Positions 7,117 to 15,631 of a stretch of 64,000 bases of DNA are shown in pieces. The notes beneath the pieces were generated by a model. It did no database searches. It was not told the DNA's origin and saw nothing but the letters and a program-made list of their open reading frames with translations. The DNA comes from an uncultured Clostridia bacterium (lineage in GTDB: Bacteria; Bacillota; Clostridia; Oscillospirales; Oscillospiraceae): positions 1 through 64,000 of the forward strand of contig CAMFFO010000002.1 in the NCBI GenBank assembly GCA_945949735.1, given 5' to 3'. A program made the translations under genes and the position numbers. How positions within the stretch are numbered: position 1 is the stretch's first letter; each line of letters starts with the position of its first letter.

Positions 7117-8385
7117 ATGAAACGAAAGAATGCGCCTGCTTCCATGCCCTCGGATCTCAAGTATTCCAATCGGATCCAGGTGATTAACGCATTCTTAAGC
7201 GGCGGAACACTGTGCGCCAGCGATGTCTCGGAGCGGATCGGGCTTAGCCGCCAGACGGTGATGAAATCCATCCAGTTTTTTGTGAAGAGCGGTCTGCTGG
7301 TGTCCGAGGGAAAGGGAAGCTCCACCAGTATGGGTGGAAAACGTCCGGAGCTGTTCGCCCTGTCCCGGGAGAAGTATTTTCTGTGCATTGCTCTGTGGCC
7401 GCAGGAGCTGAGGTTTCACCTGTATACCATCGGAAAGCAGCTGGCAGACAGCCTTTGCCTTACGATTCCGCTGCCGGACAGCCCGAAAACAGCCATTGAC
7501 AACGCAGGGCAGCTGGCCCGGCAGCTCCTGGAAAAAAATCGGGTTTCTCCGGATAATCTCTGCGCCGTCAGCCTGTCCACGTCCGGCACGATGGACTACA
7601 ATACCGGGCGGCTGAAGTACAGCTCTCAGTCTCCCCAGTGGGGCGTGGATCTGCCGCTGAGGGACTGGCTGAAGCCCTGGTTTGGATCGGATACTCTGAT
7701 TTTTCTGGAAAACGCCGGGAAAATGACTGCAAGACCCTTTCTCCTTGAACCGGAGCTTTCCGAAAAAAGGGTGATGGTCATTTTCTCCGGCTGGGGACTG
7801 TGCAGCTGCATGATTGAAAAGAATCATATCCTCAGCGGGAAGAATTCCCTGATCGGTGAAATCGGACATATGATTATTGATCCCAACGACCGGGAGGTCT
7901 GCGGCTGCGGGAGCCGAGGCTGCCTGGAAAGGCTGGTGAGCGAAGGGAGAATGCGGCGGCTGGTGGAGCGGAAACTGGCGGATTATCCCCAGTCGGCTTT
8001 GGGAACGCGGCCGCAGCAGGTTACGATTGCGGAGATTTTCCGCTGCTCCCAGGAAGGAGATCCGCTGGCCCGGGAACTGGTGAATTACCTGGCGCGGGTT
8101 TTTGCAACGGCTCTTCGGAACATCTCTCTGGTCTTTGACCCGGATCAGATCGTGTTTCAGGGAGACTATGCCCAGGCGGACTCGTTTTTTGATCGGCGGC
8201 TTCGGGAGTATCTGGGTGAATTTCAGTATGCCCCCGACCCCTTTGAAATCCGGTATGACCGTCGGCCCCTTGCGGAAATGGACGCTCTGGGTTCTTATAT
8301 TGCCCTTACTGAGCGGTATTTCGACGCGCCGGATCTTTACATGGAGTCGGAGGAGGAAGCTGTGCGGCAGCCCGATTTCCCATAA
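7117..8385 (+). CDS. ROK family transcriptional regulator (XylR-type)
   Basis: The 422-residue protein has an N-terminal winged helix (about 15-70, with ASDVSERIGLSRQTVMKSIQ) fused to a ROK sugar-kinase-like domain. The ROK zinc motif is seen as IGHMIIDPNDREVCGCGSRGC. The ATG at 7117 is preferred (AGGGGAAGG about 10 nt upstream); GTG 7111 and GTG 7078 are in-frame alternatives. XylR-type ROK proteins repress sugar operons and release DNA on binding the sugar. Divergence from xylB supports that role here. The kinase-type ATP-site glycines are weak, as in most regulatory ROK proteins. Confidence 0.88.
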   Translation: MKRKNAPASMPSDLKYSNRIQVINAFLSGGTLCASDVSERIGLSRQTVMKSIQFFVKSGLLVSEGKGSSTSMGGKRPELFALSREKYFLCIALWPQELRFHLYTIGKQLADSLCLTIPLPDSPKTAIDNAGQLARQLLEKNRVSPDNLCAVSLSTSGTMDYNTGRLKYSSQSPQWGVDLPLRDWLKPWFGSDTLIFLENAGKMTARPFLLEPELSEKRVMVIFSGWGLCSCMIEKNHILSGKNSLIGEIGHMIIDPNDREVCGCGSRGCLERLVSEGRMRRLVERKLADYPQSALGTRPQQVTIAEIFRCSQEGDPLARELVNYLARVFATALRNISLVFDPDQIVFQGDYAQADSFFDRRLREYLGEFQYAPDPFEIRYDRRPLAEMDALGSYIALTERYFDAPDLYMESEEEAVRQPDFP

Positions 8386-8501
8386 GTGCGGATCATCGGT
8401 GTTCGGGAGCATCGGATCGTCTGCTGCTGAGGGACAATCTCTCGCTGTCAGGTTTTGCCGATCAATTCAGAGCTTCCTTAGGTTCAGAAAGCTGAGGTAT
8501 T

Positions 8502-9854
8502 ATGGCGTCAATGGAAAAGAATCTGACAAAGGGCGGCGTGTTTCGGACGCTGTTGGGCTTCTCGCTGCCCTTCCTGCTTTCCTATTTCCTGCAGACCCTC
8601 TACGGCATGGCGGACCTGTACATCATCGGACAGTTCTGCGGCGTGGAGAGCACCACCGCCGTGTCCATCGGCAGCCAGGTGATGCATATGCTGACGGTGA
8701 TGATCGTGGGCCTGGCCATGGGCTCCACGGTGCGCATCGGCCAGGCCGTCGGCGGCGGGAAGCTGGAGGAAGCCTCCCGGGCGGTGGGAAACACTGTGAC
8801 GTTGTTTTTGGGAGTATCCCTCGCCGCAACCGCGCTGCTGCTTATTCTGGTGAAGCCAATTGTGGCGGTGATGTCCACCCCGGAGGAGGCCGCGGCGGGC
8901 GCGGTCAGCTACCTTACGGTTTGCTTCCTGGGGATTCCCTTCATCACGGCCTACAATATCATCAGCTCCGTTTTCCGGGGAATGGGGGACTCCAAGAGTC
9001 CCATGTACTTTGTGGCGGTGGCTTGTGCGGCCAACATCGCGCTGGATTATCTCTTCATCGGCGCTCTGGGAATGGGGCCCGCCGGGGCTGCGCTGGGTAC
9101 GACCCTGGCCCAGACCATCAGCGTGCTGGTCTCCCTTGCGGTGATCCGCGGAAAGCAGACGGGAATCACCCTGCGCAGGGCGGATTTCTTGCCGGAAAAG
9201 GGCATGATGGGGGCCCTCCTCCGGGTGGGTGTTCCGGTGGCCCTCCAGGACGGGTTTATTCAGATCGCGTTCCTGGTGATTACGGTCATTGCCAACCTGC
9301 GGGGCTTAAACGACGCGGCCGCTGTGGGAATTGTGGAGAAGATCATCGGATTTCTGTTCCTGGTGCCGTCCAGTATGCTCTCCTCGGTTTCCGCTCTGTG
9401 CGCTCAGAACATCGGCGCGGGGCGGCATGACCGGGCGAAAAAAACCCTGGGCTATGCCATCGCGCTGTGCGTGGGCTTTGGCCTTATCTGGGCGGGCGTA
9501 ATGCTCCTGGCGGCGGAGCAGTTTGTGGGGCTCTTTGCCCAGGACGCGGAGGTGATCCGGCTGGGCGGAGCGTATATGCGGGGCTATGTATGGGACTGCG
9601 TGCTGGCGGGAATCCATTTCTGCTTCAGCGGGTATTTCTGTGCCTACGGCCGTTCGGGGTTCTCGTTCCTGCACAACAGCGTGTCCATTGTCTGCGCCCG
9701 GATCCCCCTGGCGTATCTGGCGTCCAAAGCATTTCCGGATACCCTGCTGCCCATGGGCCTGGCCACCACCACCGGCTCGGCGGTCTCCGTAATCATCTGC
9801 CTGGCAGTCTTCGCCTGGATGCAGAGGAAGAGAATACGGGAGGAGAAAACATAA
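8502..9854 (+). CDS. MATE family multidrug/toxin exporter
   Basis: The 450-residue membrane protein has about 12 hydrophobic helices and the MATE plan: an N-terminal LLGFSLPFLLSYFLQTLYGMADLYIIGQF segment shortened here to its key features (GFSLPF, YGMADLYIIG), VSIGSQVM, and repeated GMGDSKSP-like loops (RGMGDSKSPMYF). It couples export of cationic compounds to Na+ or H+. The ATG at 8502 has GAGG 5 nt upstream. It follows the ROK gene by 116 nt but has no evident functional link. The C-terminus ends RKRIREEKT, just before repeat A3. Confidence 0.9.
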   Translation: MASMEKNLTKGGVFRTLLGFSLPFLLSYFLQTLYGMADLYIIGQFCGVESTTAVSIGSQVMHMLTVMIVGLAMGSTVRIGQAVGGGKLEEASRAVGNTVTLFLGVSLAATALLLILVKPIVAVMSTPEEAAAGAVSYLTVCFLGIPFITAYNIISSVFRGMGDSKSPMYFVAVACAANIALDYLFIGALGMGPAGAALGTTLAQTISVLVSLAVIRGKQTGITLRRADFLPEKGMMGALLRVGVPVALQDGFIQIAFLVITVIANLRGLNDAAAVGIVEKIIGFLFLVPSSMLSSVSALCAQNIGAGRHDRAKKTLGYAIALCVGFGLIWAGVMLLAAEQFVGLFAQDAEVIRLGGAYMRGYVWDCVLAGIHFCFSGYFCAYGRSGFSFLHNSVSIVCARIPLAYLASKAFPDTLLPMGLATTTGSAVSVIICLAVFAWMQRKRIREEKT

Positions 9855-9884
9855 AAAGGCTTACTGACCTGACTTGGCAGACAG

Positions 9885-10109
9885 GAAAACTGTTGTTTGA
9901 AATAATGCTGTCATTGCGAGACCAGTGCGCACACTGGTCGTGGCAATCCCCCCGTTGAGAGGAACCAGGTATCGATTACCACCAAAAATCGCAGGAACCC
10001 ACGTTTTTAGGTGCTTATCGGTACATTCCCCATCTAACCGGGGGATTGCCACGCCAGTGTGCGCACTGGCTCGCAATGACAGCAAAGAACGTTCAAACAC
10101 CAATTTGTC
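9885..10109. repeat. Family A palindromic repeat, copy A3
   Basis: Left arm AACTGTTGTTTGAAATAATG then CATTGCGAGACCAGTGCGCA; right arm GGCTCGCAATGACAG and ending CAAACACCAATTTG. Interior text such as GGAACCAGGTATCGATTACC is inverted relative to A1, so the internal part is itself symmetrical. Confidence 0.85.
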
Positions 10110-10149
10110 GGTCTGCTTCGCCGTGCGCTTCGCCGTGCAGACTGGCATG

Positions 10150-10196
10150 AAAATATCCCCCCAAGGATTCGTGAGGAATCATTGGGGGGATATTTT
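10150..10196. terminator. Long palindromic hairpin, probable bidirectional terminator
   Basis: AAAATATCCCCCCAA and TTGGGGGGATATTTT form a 15-bp perfect stem closed by an imperfect GGATTC/GGAATC segment. The A- and T-rich ends serve as a U-run in either direction. It lies between the MATE gene and the truncated transposase and may be the remains of an IS end or terminator. Confidence 0.7.
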
Positions 10197-10212
10197 GGCA
10201 TGAAGAAACGGT

Positions 10213-10722
10213 TTATTTGCCGGAGGGTTCCGGGAGGCGGGCTTTCTTTCCGGAGAGAGAGGCGGTTTTGGAGCGGGTGCGGGACAGGGAGGCATCCGTA
10301 AAGCTGCCTCGTTTCAGGGTGTAGCCCCCTTCCTTCAGCGCACGGCTCACTGCGTCGGAGAAGGCCTTGTCCAGGGAGCTGCGCTGCAGCAGGTGCCGGA
10401 ACTTCCGCAGGGTAGTCCGGTCCGGTACGGTTTCGGTAAGAAAATCAATGCCGGTAAATTTGCGCATACAGTAGCTGTCGTAAATGGCGTCCTCCGTGGC
10501 CGCATCGGACAGGCGGAACCAGGTTTGCAGCAGGTACATCCGGAGCATTTTCTCCGGCGCCATGGGCGGACGGCCCCGGCCGCCCTTGGGATAGTGGGGG
10601 CGTATGGCGTCCACCCATTCCTCCCAGGGGATCAGCTCCTCCATGGTATACAGGAATGCCTCCCGCCGGGTTTTCCGCTTGCGGAGGCTGTATTCAAAAT
10701 CACTGATGGTCTGCTGCTTCAT
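10213..10722 (-). pseudogene. Truncated IS5-type transposase (N-terminal domain only)
   Basis: The 169 residues match the DUF772/InsH N-terminal part of IS5 group transposases: an early ISDFEYSLRKRKTRREAF segment, GGRGRPPMAPEKMLRMYLLQ, then TVPDRTTLRKFRHLL. Normal length is above 300 residues; here the frame ends soon after SFTDASLS, the usual first catalytic Asp region, leaving no room for the rest of the DDE core. No second fragment is found nearby. It is therefore a dead remnant. MKQQTISDFEY is taken as the start. Confidence 0.8.
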
Positions 10723-10810
10723 TCTTCCACCGCCATTCCTTAGAATTATCGACATTATAGCATAATTTTCGAAGAAATGGTAGAGGGAATTCGGTAGATT
10801 TTACAAAATG

Positions 10811-11034
10811 TGCTTATCGGGTTAGCTCAGCAAGGCGGAAAAGTGGTGTTTGCCGGGATGCTATCGTAGGGGCGGCTATTAGCCGCCCGCAGCCTTCCGG
10901 TTCTGACAGCACTGCGTTCTAACGGAAATACGTAAGAATTGGAACGTCTCGGGCGGCTAATAGCCGCCCCTACGGTGGCGTTTGCAATCCTTCAGGCACC
11001 AATTTATCTGGAAGCTGAGTCAAGCCGATAAGCA
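10811..11034. repeat. Family C palindromic repeat, copy C1
   Basis: Outer inverted ends TGCTTATCGG and CCGATAAGCA enclose arms ending GTGGTGTTTGCC / GGCACCAATTT, and a core hairpin TAGGGGCGGCTATTAGCCGCC with its inverse AGCCGCCCCTA. The second copy, C2 at 18431, is in reverse orientation. It accounts for most of the 392-bp gap 10723-11114; the rest shows nothing recognisable. Confidence 0.8.
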
Positions 11035-11114
11035 TTTTACAAAATATGACAATCAGTTGTTCCTGACGATCTGGAATGTCCCTCAAAAGCAGTTTTTGGA
11101 AGGTGGCTGATTTG

Positions 11115-11510
11115 TCAGTATGAGGCTTCATCGATCATGGCGCATAAATCGATTTGACGATCGCTGCAGCAAAGTGTTATCCCGTTGCCATAACTGAATG
11201 ACACATTGATTGTTTTTCCCTTATAGGTTCCATAAAAGAAATAGTATGAGTTGTAAACGTTGAACCTGGGGTTATAACGTTCATAATCCACGCTTTCGAG
11301 AAACTCCTGAACACTGGAGTAGTAGTCGTGATCCAAATCGCTGTCGAAGCCCACATCGTGATCCCCTTCCCTTTCGCCGTGTCCCAGCGCAACATCCGGA
11401 TTGCGGATCATGGCTTTCAGGCAATCAATCACTGTGTATGGCTCAGAAATCCGATAGCGTTTCAAGACTTCACCGTTCTCAAAGGTACTCATTTTTTCAA
11501 GATGCAGCAT
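11115..11510 (-). CDS. Small acidic hypothetical protein
   Basis: A 131-residue soluble protein, acidic in the middle (EREGDHDVGFDSDLDHDYYSS) and with a tyrosine-rich NVYNSYYFFYGTYKG segment. No family is recognised. The ATG at 11510 is chosen because AAAGGAG lies about 8 nt before it; the upstream GTG at 11516 is too close to that site. It is the last gene of the minus-strand accessory run and lies 64 nt after the FHA-SseB gene, so co-transcription is likely. Function unknown. Confidence 0.6.
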   Translation of the reverse strand: MLHLEKMSTFENGEVLKRYRISEPYTVIDCLKAMIRNPDVALGHGEREGDHDVGFDSDLDHDYYSSVQEFLESVDYERYNPRFNVYNSYYFFYGTYKGKTINVSFSYGNGITLCCSDRQIDLCAMIDEASY

Positions 11511-11574
11511 CTGCACAACTCCTTTCTGCGGGGAAATGTCCCAGTAGGAACGATTCCGAAACCATTTGCGTGGA

Positions 11575-12543
11575 TCAGCCGTGGGGCATGATGGTGCGGC
11601 GTACCCAGTTGGGGCCGGGACAGTTGTCCGTATAATTCAGATTCTGGATGTGATACCAGATCGTTCGCAGAACGCTCCCGGAAAGGACCAGAGGGTGGTC
11701 GGAGAAGGGATCGATGACCACATCCCGCCCGGTCTGCATGATCAGATTGAAAATGGGAAGGGGATAGTCATAGAGAAAGGCTCCCAGATTGGTACCGCCC
11801 TTGCAGGCCTCTTCCTCTGAGGTGAACAGCGGAAGCTGGAGTTCCAGATCTTCACGGTACTGAATCGAATTCAGATACGCACAGTCATATTTGACCGAAG
11901 AATTTCTCCGGGCGGGAATGGGTGGAATATACACCTTGGAGTCGGTTCCGTCCTCATTATAGTGAATCCCCAACCAGGAGTACATGGGCATAGTGGTCAG
12001 CAGCGTGCTTATCAGCGTAATGAGATCCTGATCACCGGTTTTGGCATAATCCGAAAGGGCTCTTTCCATCTGCTGTCCCACGATCCATGCGGCGTCCATG
12101 GGCTTTCTGTGGGTTTGCGGAATGTACTCCACCGCGAATTTCGTGACGCCTTGCACGTCAATGGTGTTGAAGCAGGGGATGGCATAACGGTTCCCGGGCC
12201 GCAGACGGATCCCGTTGAGCCAGACATTATACGCTCCGTCCAGGCTGACGACATACCAAGTGGTGTTGGGGGCGTCATAACTCAGCATGATGATGGTTCC
12301 TGCAAGCTGGGTGTCACTGTAGAAAATGTCATCCCTGTTTTTACCGATGAAGATCCTGTTCCGATCAAAGAAACGCAGCTGCATATCCTGATGGACAAAC
12401 AGATATACTTTTCTCTCCGCCTTATCACTTGCCGGAAAGGGCATGGGATCTGCCAGGGGAAAGCGTTCCGGCGCGGGTGCGGCCGGGGTGGTCGTCTCTT
12501 TCTGCACGGCTTTTGAACGTTTAAAATGAAAAAAGCTGCTCAT
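11575..12543 (-). CDS. FHA-like domain fused to an SseB-like domain
   Basis: The 322-residue protein starts with a Pro/Ala-rich linker (about 15-40). A forkhead-associated-like beta region follows at about 60-140: IFIGKNRDDIFYSD, TWYVVSLDGAYNVWLNGIRL, the order of strands seen in FHA domains. A C-terminal region at about 215-305 has the SseB N-terminal pattern (CAYLNSIQ, LPLFTSEEEACKG, VVIDPFSDHPLVLSG). FHA domains bind phosphothreonine; SseB-like domains occur in type VII-linked and stress proteins of unclear role. Canonical FHA residues (GRS...SxxH) are only partly kept (IGKN; no clear SRxH), so phosphopeptide binding is uncertain. A Ser/Thr kinase and PP2C phosphatase lie 8 kb away. The start follows GAGAGGAG. 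Confidence 0.65.
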   Translation of the reverse strand: MSSFFHFKRSKAVQKETTTPAAPAPERFPLADPMPFPASDKAERKVYLFVHQDMQLRFFDRNRIFIGKNRDDIFYSDTQLAGTIIMLSYDAPNTTWYVVSLDGAYNVWLNGIRLRPGNRYAIPCFNTIDVQGVTKFAVEYIPQTHRKPMDAAWIVGQQMERALSDYAKTGDQDLITLISTLLTTMPMYSWLGIHYNEDGTDSKVYIPPIPARRNSSVKYDCAYLNSIQYREDLELQLPLFTSEEEACKGGTNLGAFLYDYPLPIFNLIMQTGRDVVIDPFSDHPLVLSGSVLRTIWYHIQNLNYTDNCPGPNWVRRTIMPHG

Positions 12544-12597
12544 TGGGATTCTCCTCTCGTAAGGCCGCGTCTGACTGTGCGCAGACGCGGGACTTTA

Positions 12598-12758
12598 GGC
12601 AACACCGCACAATTGCGTCAGCGGATCTCAGCGGATCTTTTGCGCCATTTCTGCAGTTCCAAAAACGGGAAATACATACAGTATTCCCCCGTTTTTGAAA
12701 CTTTGAAATGGCACAAAATCTCTCGCTGAGCTTCCTTGCCGAATTATGCGGTGTTGCC
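12598..12758. mobile_element. MITE-like non-coding element
   Basis: Terminal inverted repeats GGCAACACCGCACAATTGCG and, inverted, GGCAACACCGCATAATTCGG enclose 161 bp. The flanks read TTTA on both sides, a possible 4-bp target duplication. An inner hairpin AAAAACGGG/CCCGTTTTT occupies the middle. There is no coding capacity. It sits between the FHA-SseB gene and the next gene upstream. The hairpin CGCGTCTG..CAGACGCG at 12564-12588 is just outside it. Confidence 0.7.
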
Positions 12759-12772
12759 TTTATTCTTTCGCT

Positions 12773-13261
12773 TTATCGATGCCGGCGAGAGCTGCCGTAC
12801 TTCATGCTGCTTCCGCATCTGGGGCATTTCATGTTTTCGTATCGGTCAAAATACACAAGGGAGCTTCCGCATTTCCAGCAGGGCGTGGGAATTTGAAGCA
12901 CTCTTTCATAAGACGCTTCGCTGTTAAAGCCGGACAGGTGGTACGAGTCAGTCCAGTCATCGTATTCCAGTTCCGCCCGTTTTCCCTTTTTGTGAATGTA
13001 TACCGCGATTCTTCCGCCAAAATGGATCTCATCGCAGTGCGGGCAATAGGCATACTCCCCGGATCTGGATAAATATACACTGTCCGGGGATCTCATCCTG
13101 TTCTGTAATTCCCGTCCATATTTCCCGGCGGCAATGGCTTGGGTGATTTCCGTGTGGTACTGCCAATACGATTGTCTGGAAAAGCCGGTTTCGCCGGAGG
13201 TAAAGCGATATTCACAGGAACAAAACGGGTTGGAGCAGCTGCACTCATGCAGTACGGCCAT
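12773..13261 (-). CDS. Zinc-ribbon hypothetical protein
   Basis: The 162-residue soluble protein has three cysteine groups: CSCSNPFCSCEY near the N-terminus, CPHCDEIHFGG in the middle, and a C-terminal pair CWKCGSS and CPRCGSS typical of a zinc ribbon. No catalytic motif is visible. The GGAGG ribosome site is 8 nt before ATG 13261. It lies in a same-strand run with other zinc-finger proteins. It may be a nucleic-acid or protein-binding adaptor; function unknown. Confidence 0.65.
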   Translation of the reverse strand: MAVLHECSCSNPFCSCEYRFTSGETGFSRQSYWQYHTEITQAIAAGKYGRELQNRMRSPDSVYLSRSGEYAYCPHCDEIHFGGRIAVYIHKKGKRAELEYDDWTDSYHLSGFNSEASYERVLQIPTPCWKCGSSLVYFDRYENMKCPRCGSSMKYGSSRRHR

Positions 13262-13365
13262 CTGCGCGCCTCCTTTCCGCAGTTTTTGCGCTTCCTTTCA
13301 GCCTGCTCCAGCAGCGGGGCAGGGAAGCTGCCATGCGCCCATGCGACGCCCGGACTGATGCTCCG

Positions 13366-14226
13366 TTATCGGGGGATTTCCGCTAACTGCTCCACGATTC
13401 TCTCAATCATGGTTCCAACGTACTGTGCGTTAAAATCCATTGCGAAGTAATTCATACCAAGGCGTTCCTGGATTTGCACGGAATCCTGAAACAGATTGGA
13501 CAGGGAAGAATTACCGGCGTTGGACAGCTTCCGTTTGTAATCCTCGGCCTGCTCCGCAAGCTCCTGGAACATTCCTATGACGGTCTCCATATTTTCCGCG
13601 TTCGGATCATATGCCTCAAGGTTTTTCAGGGCGTCGCGGGTCAGCTGGGAGCATTCATCAAATCCTTCGATTGCCTCATCAATCTTATCCCGAAGCAGCA
13701 CATCCAGAATCGCGTGGGAGAATTTGTCCATCGCTTCGTGGTAAATCTCTTTGTTGTTCAGTATGGCGCGGACGAACGGCTCATAGCCTTCGTATTCCTT
13801 CAGACTGACGACCAGCTCCGCGTACTCCAGCTCCGGGCACAGTTCCACCGTGACCCCTGCCTGCTGTGCGGCGTTCAGGGCTTGCTCGTAGGCGGTGATC
13901 AACTCCGTGTCCACAATCGGATCAACGGCGTAATCCTCGGCCAGATAGGTATAGGGATGATCCCGGAAGAAGGTCAGATAGTCGTCGACAGCCTTCAGAA
14001 GGTCATATTCCGCCCGCGCGCTGACCAGCACATCGTAATTTGTCACCTTTTCCTTATTTTTGTCGGAAAGAGCGTTGTAAGCCTCTTCCGCTTCGACGAT
14101 CTGCGCCTCGCTCCCGAGGGATACCGTCCCGATAGCGTCTATCAGCGCAACGGTCTTTTTGGGAGTAGCGCAGCCGCAAAGCGTACAGCAAATCAGCGCG
14201 CAGATCAAAAACAGCTTCCATTTCAT
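13366..14226 (-). CDS. Putative lipoprotein with helical repeat-like N-terminus
   Basis: The 286-residue protein starts with a signal peptide and lipobox ending LCGC, Cys19 being the expected lipidation site. It continues with IDAIGTVSLGSEAQIVEAEE, a short helical module seen in many clostridial surface proteins, then about 200 residues of predicted helix with little Cys. It should be anchored on the outer face of the membrane. No enzymatic motif is seen. GGAGAGG precedes the start. It belongs to the accessory minus-strand run between two zinc-finger genes. Confidence 0.72.
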   Translation of the reverse strand: MKWKLFLICALICCTLCGCATPKKTVALIDAIGTVSLGSEAQIVEAEEAYNALSDKNKEKVTNYDVLVSARAEYDLLKAVDDYLTFFRDHPYTYLAEDYAVDPIVDTELITAYEQALNAAQQAGVTVELCPELEYAELVVSLKEYEGYEPFVRAILNNKEIYHEAMDKFSHAILDVLLRDKIDEAIEGFDECSQLTRDALKNLEAYDPNAENMETVIGMFQELAEQAEDYKRKLSNAGNSSLSNLFQDSVQIQERLGMNYFAMDFNAQYVGTMIERIVEQLAEIPR

Positions 14227-14393
14227 AGAATATCCTCTCCTTGCTTTCCTGTGTGGGGGGGGTAAAGTGAAGTTTGAATGTGGCGGCTCTTTCGGCGAAG
14301 CCCTCCTCTAGCCAACTGCGGAGGGATTGGCATTTTCGTGCGGATTCCCTCCGCGCGGCTGACAGACGCGTGGAAAATCTCCCGGCTTTCTTT

Positions 14394-15590
14394 TCAGGAT
14401 CTTCGGTAAAGCGTATAGGTCGCGCCGTCCTGGTAGTTATAGACTTCCAGCGTGTTTGGGCCTGTCAGCGTCAGCTCCATCACATTTGCCGAAATACTGC
14501 CTGTGTCATTGGTCCATACCAGAGTCGTGTCCCAGATGGCCCAGTAGATAGTCCCAATGGGCTTGGAAACCATGGAAATATTGGACGACATATAGAAGCT
14601 GCTCCAGGAATCCGGATCGTTCACGGTGAAGCTTATGTATTTGCCATAGTTCGAATCCCACCAGGTGCCAACCATCCATGCGTATTTACAGCCGCTGCTG
14701 GTGATTATGTTTTGCCCGAGACTCGTAAACCAGAGCTTTTCCAGCGCTTCCCTGTGCTCTTTCACAAACAGCGACGGCGCGGCGGTGTTGTACTCCGAGA
14801 ACAGCAGCTCCAGTTCCTCCCGGAACGGATAGCGGCCCTCCGTGAGCATCTCCATCAGGATCTGCCGCACGGTAAAATCATCGCTGTTCCAGCTGCCGCT
14901 GGCGGAATACAGCGGCTTGCTGCACAGCATACTGTATAGATCCGCGCTTTGCACCCGGGTCAGCTGAACCACAGAGCGCAGCTGCTTTGCCTGGGCAACA
15001 TCGGGATTTTTCAGTGTCTCTGTCAGGCAGCTTTTGATCGCCTTCCACGCGCTGTCCTTCGCGCCCGGATAGTCTTTCAGAAGGTTAAACTGCCGATAGG
15101 CGTCAATATATTGGCGCTGGGTCAGAAGATGGGTTCCGTAATCAAATCGAATTTCTGATTTCAGCGCCTGGGCGGCGGGGTCGGAGGAGGCTTTCTGCAG
15201 GAGCGCCAGCGCCTGGTTGTATTGCCCCTCCCCCGCCAGGCTTTCCGCCCAGCCCAACAGGGACGCAAGCTCCTTCTCACGGCTGTCGCGATAGGTTTCC
15301 ATGGAGGAAAAAGCGTCGTAAGCCAGGGCGTACTCTCCGCGCTCCAGCAGCGAGCAGGCGTTGAGGTATGCGCTGTAGCGGGGCCACAGGGCAAGCGCCG
15401 CGCACAGCGCAGCCAGAACGGCAGCGCAGAGAATCCACAACAGAATACGCCTTTTCCGGGAGGTGTCCCGAACCGGGCGGGAAAAGCCGCAGACAATGCA
15501 GACATCGCCTGCGTTCCGGGTTTCGCAATCCGGGCAGACCCATTCCGCATGACAGCTCCGGCGGCTGTTTTCACGGTATTCGCTTTCCAA
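14394..15590 (-). CDS. RanBP2-type zinc finger / transmembrane / extracellular helical-repeat protein
   Basis: The 398-residue protein begins with a zinc finger WVCPDCETRNAGDVCIVCGF at about 17-36, similar to RanBP2-type fingers (WxCxxC...N...CxxC). A single transmembrane helix follows (about 50-69, LLWILCAAVLAALCAALALW), then a helical region at about 75-220 with TPR-like repeats (ERGEYALAYDAFSSM, GEGQYNQALALLQKA, TQRQYIDAYRQFN). The C-terminal part is beta-rich (DDFTVRQILMEMLTEGRYPF, GTIYWAIWDTTLVW). The start appears to be TTG at 15590, with GAGGA 8 nt upstream. It is 41 nt after the DUF975 gene. It probably senses or scaffolds at the membrane; function unknown. Confidence 0.68.
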   Translation of the reverse strand: MESEYRENSRRSCHAEWVCPDCETRNAGDVCIVCGFSRPVRDTSRKRRILLWILCAAVLAALCAALALWPRYSAYLNACSLLERGEYALAYDAFSSMETYRDSREKELASLLGWAESLAGEGQYNQALALLQKASSDPAAQALKSEIRFDYGTHLLTQRQYIDAYRQFNLLKDYPGAKDSAWKAIKSCLTETLKNPDVAQAKQLRSVVQLTRVQSADLYSMLCSKPLYSASGSWNSDDFTVRQILMEMLTEGRYPFREELELLFSEYNTAAPSLFVKEHREALEKLWFTSLGQNIITSSGCKYAWMVGTWWDSNYGKYISFTVNDPDSWSSFYMSSNISMVSKPIGTIYWAIWDTTLVWTNDTGSISANVMELTLTGPNTLEVYNYQDGATYTLYRRS

Positions 15591-15631
15591 AATCAGTTCC
15601 TCATAGGGCTCTGTGCATCAATGACCCGTGG

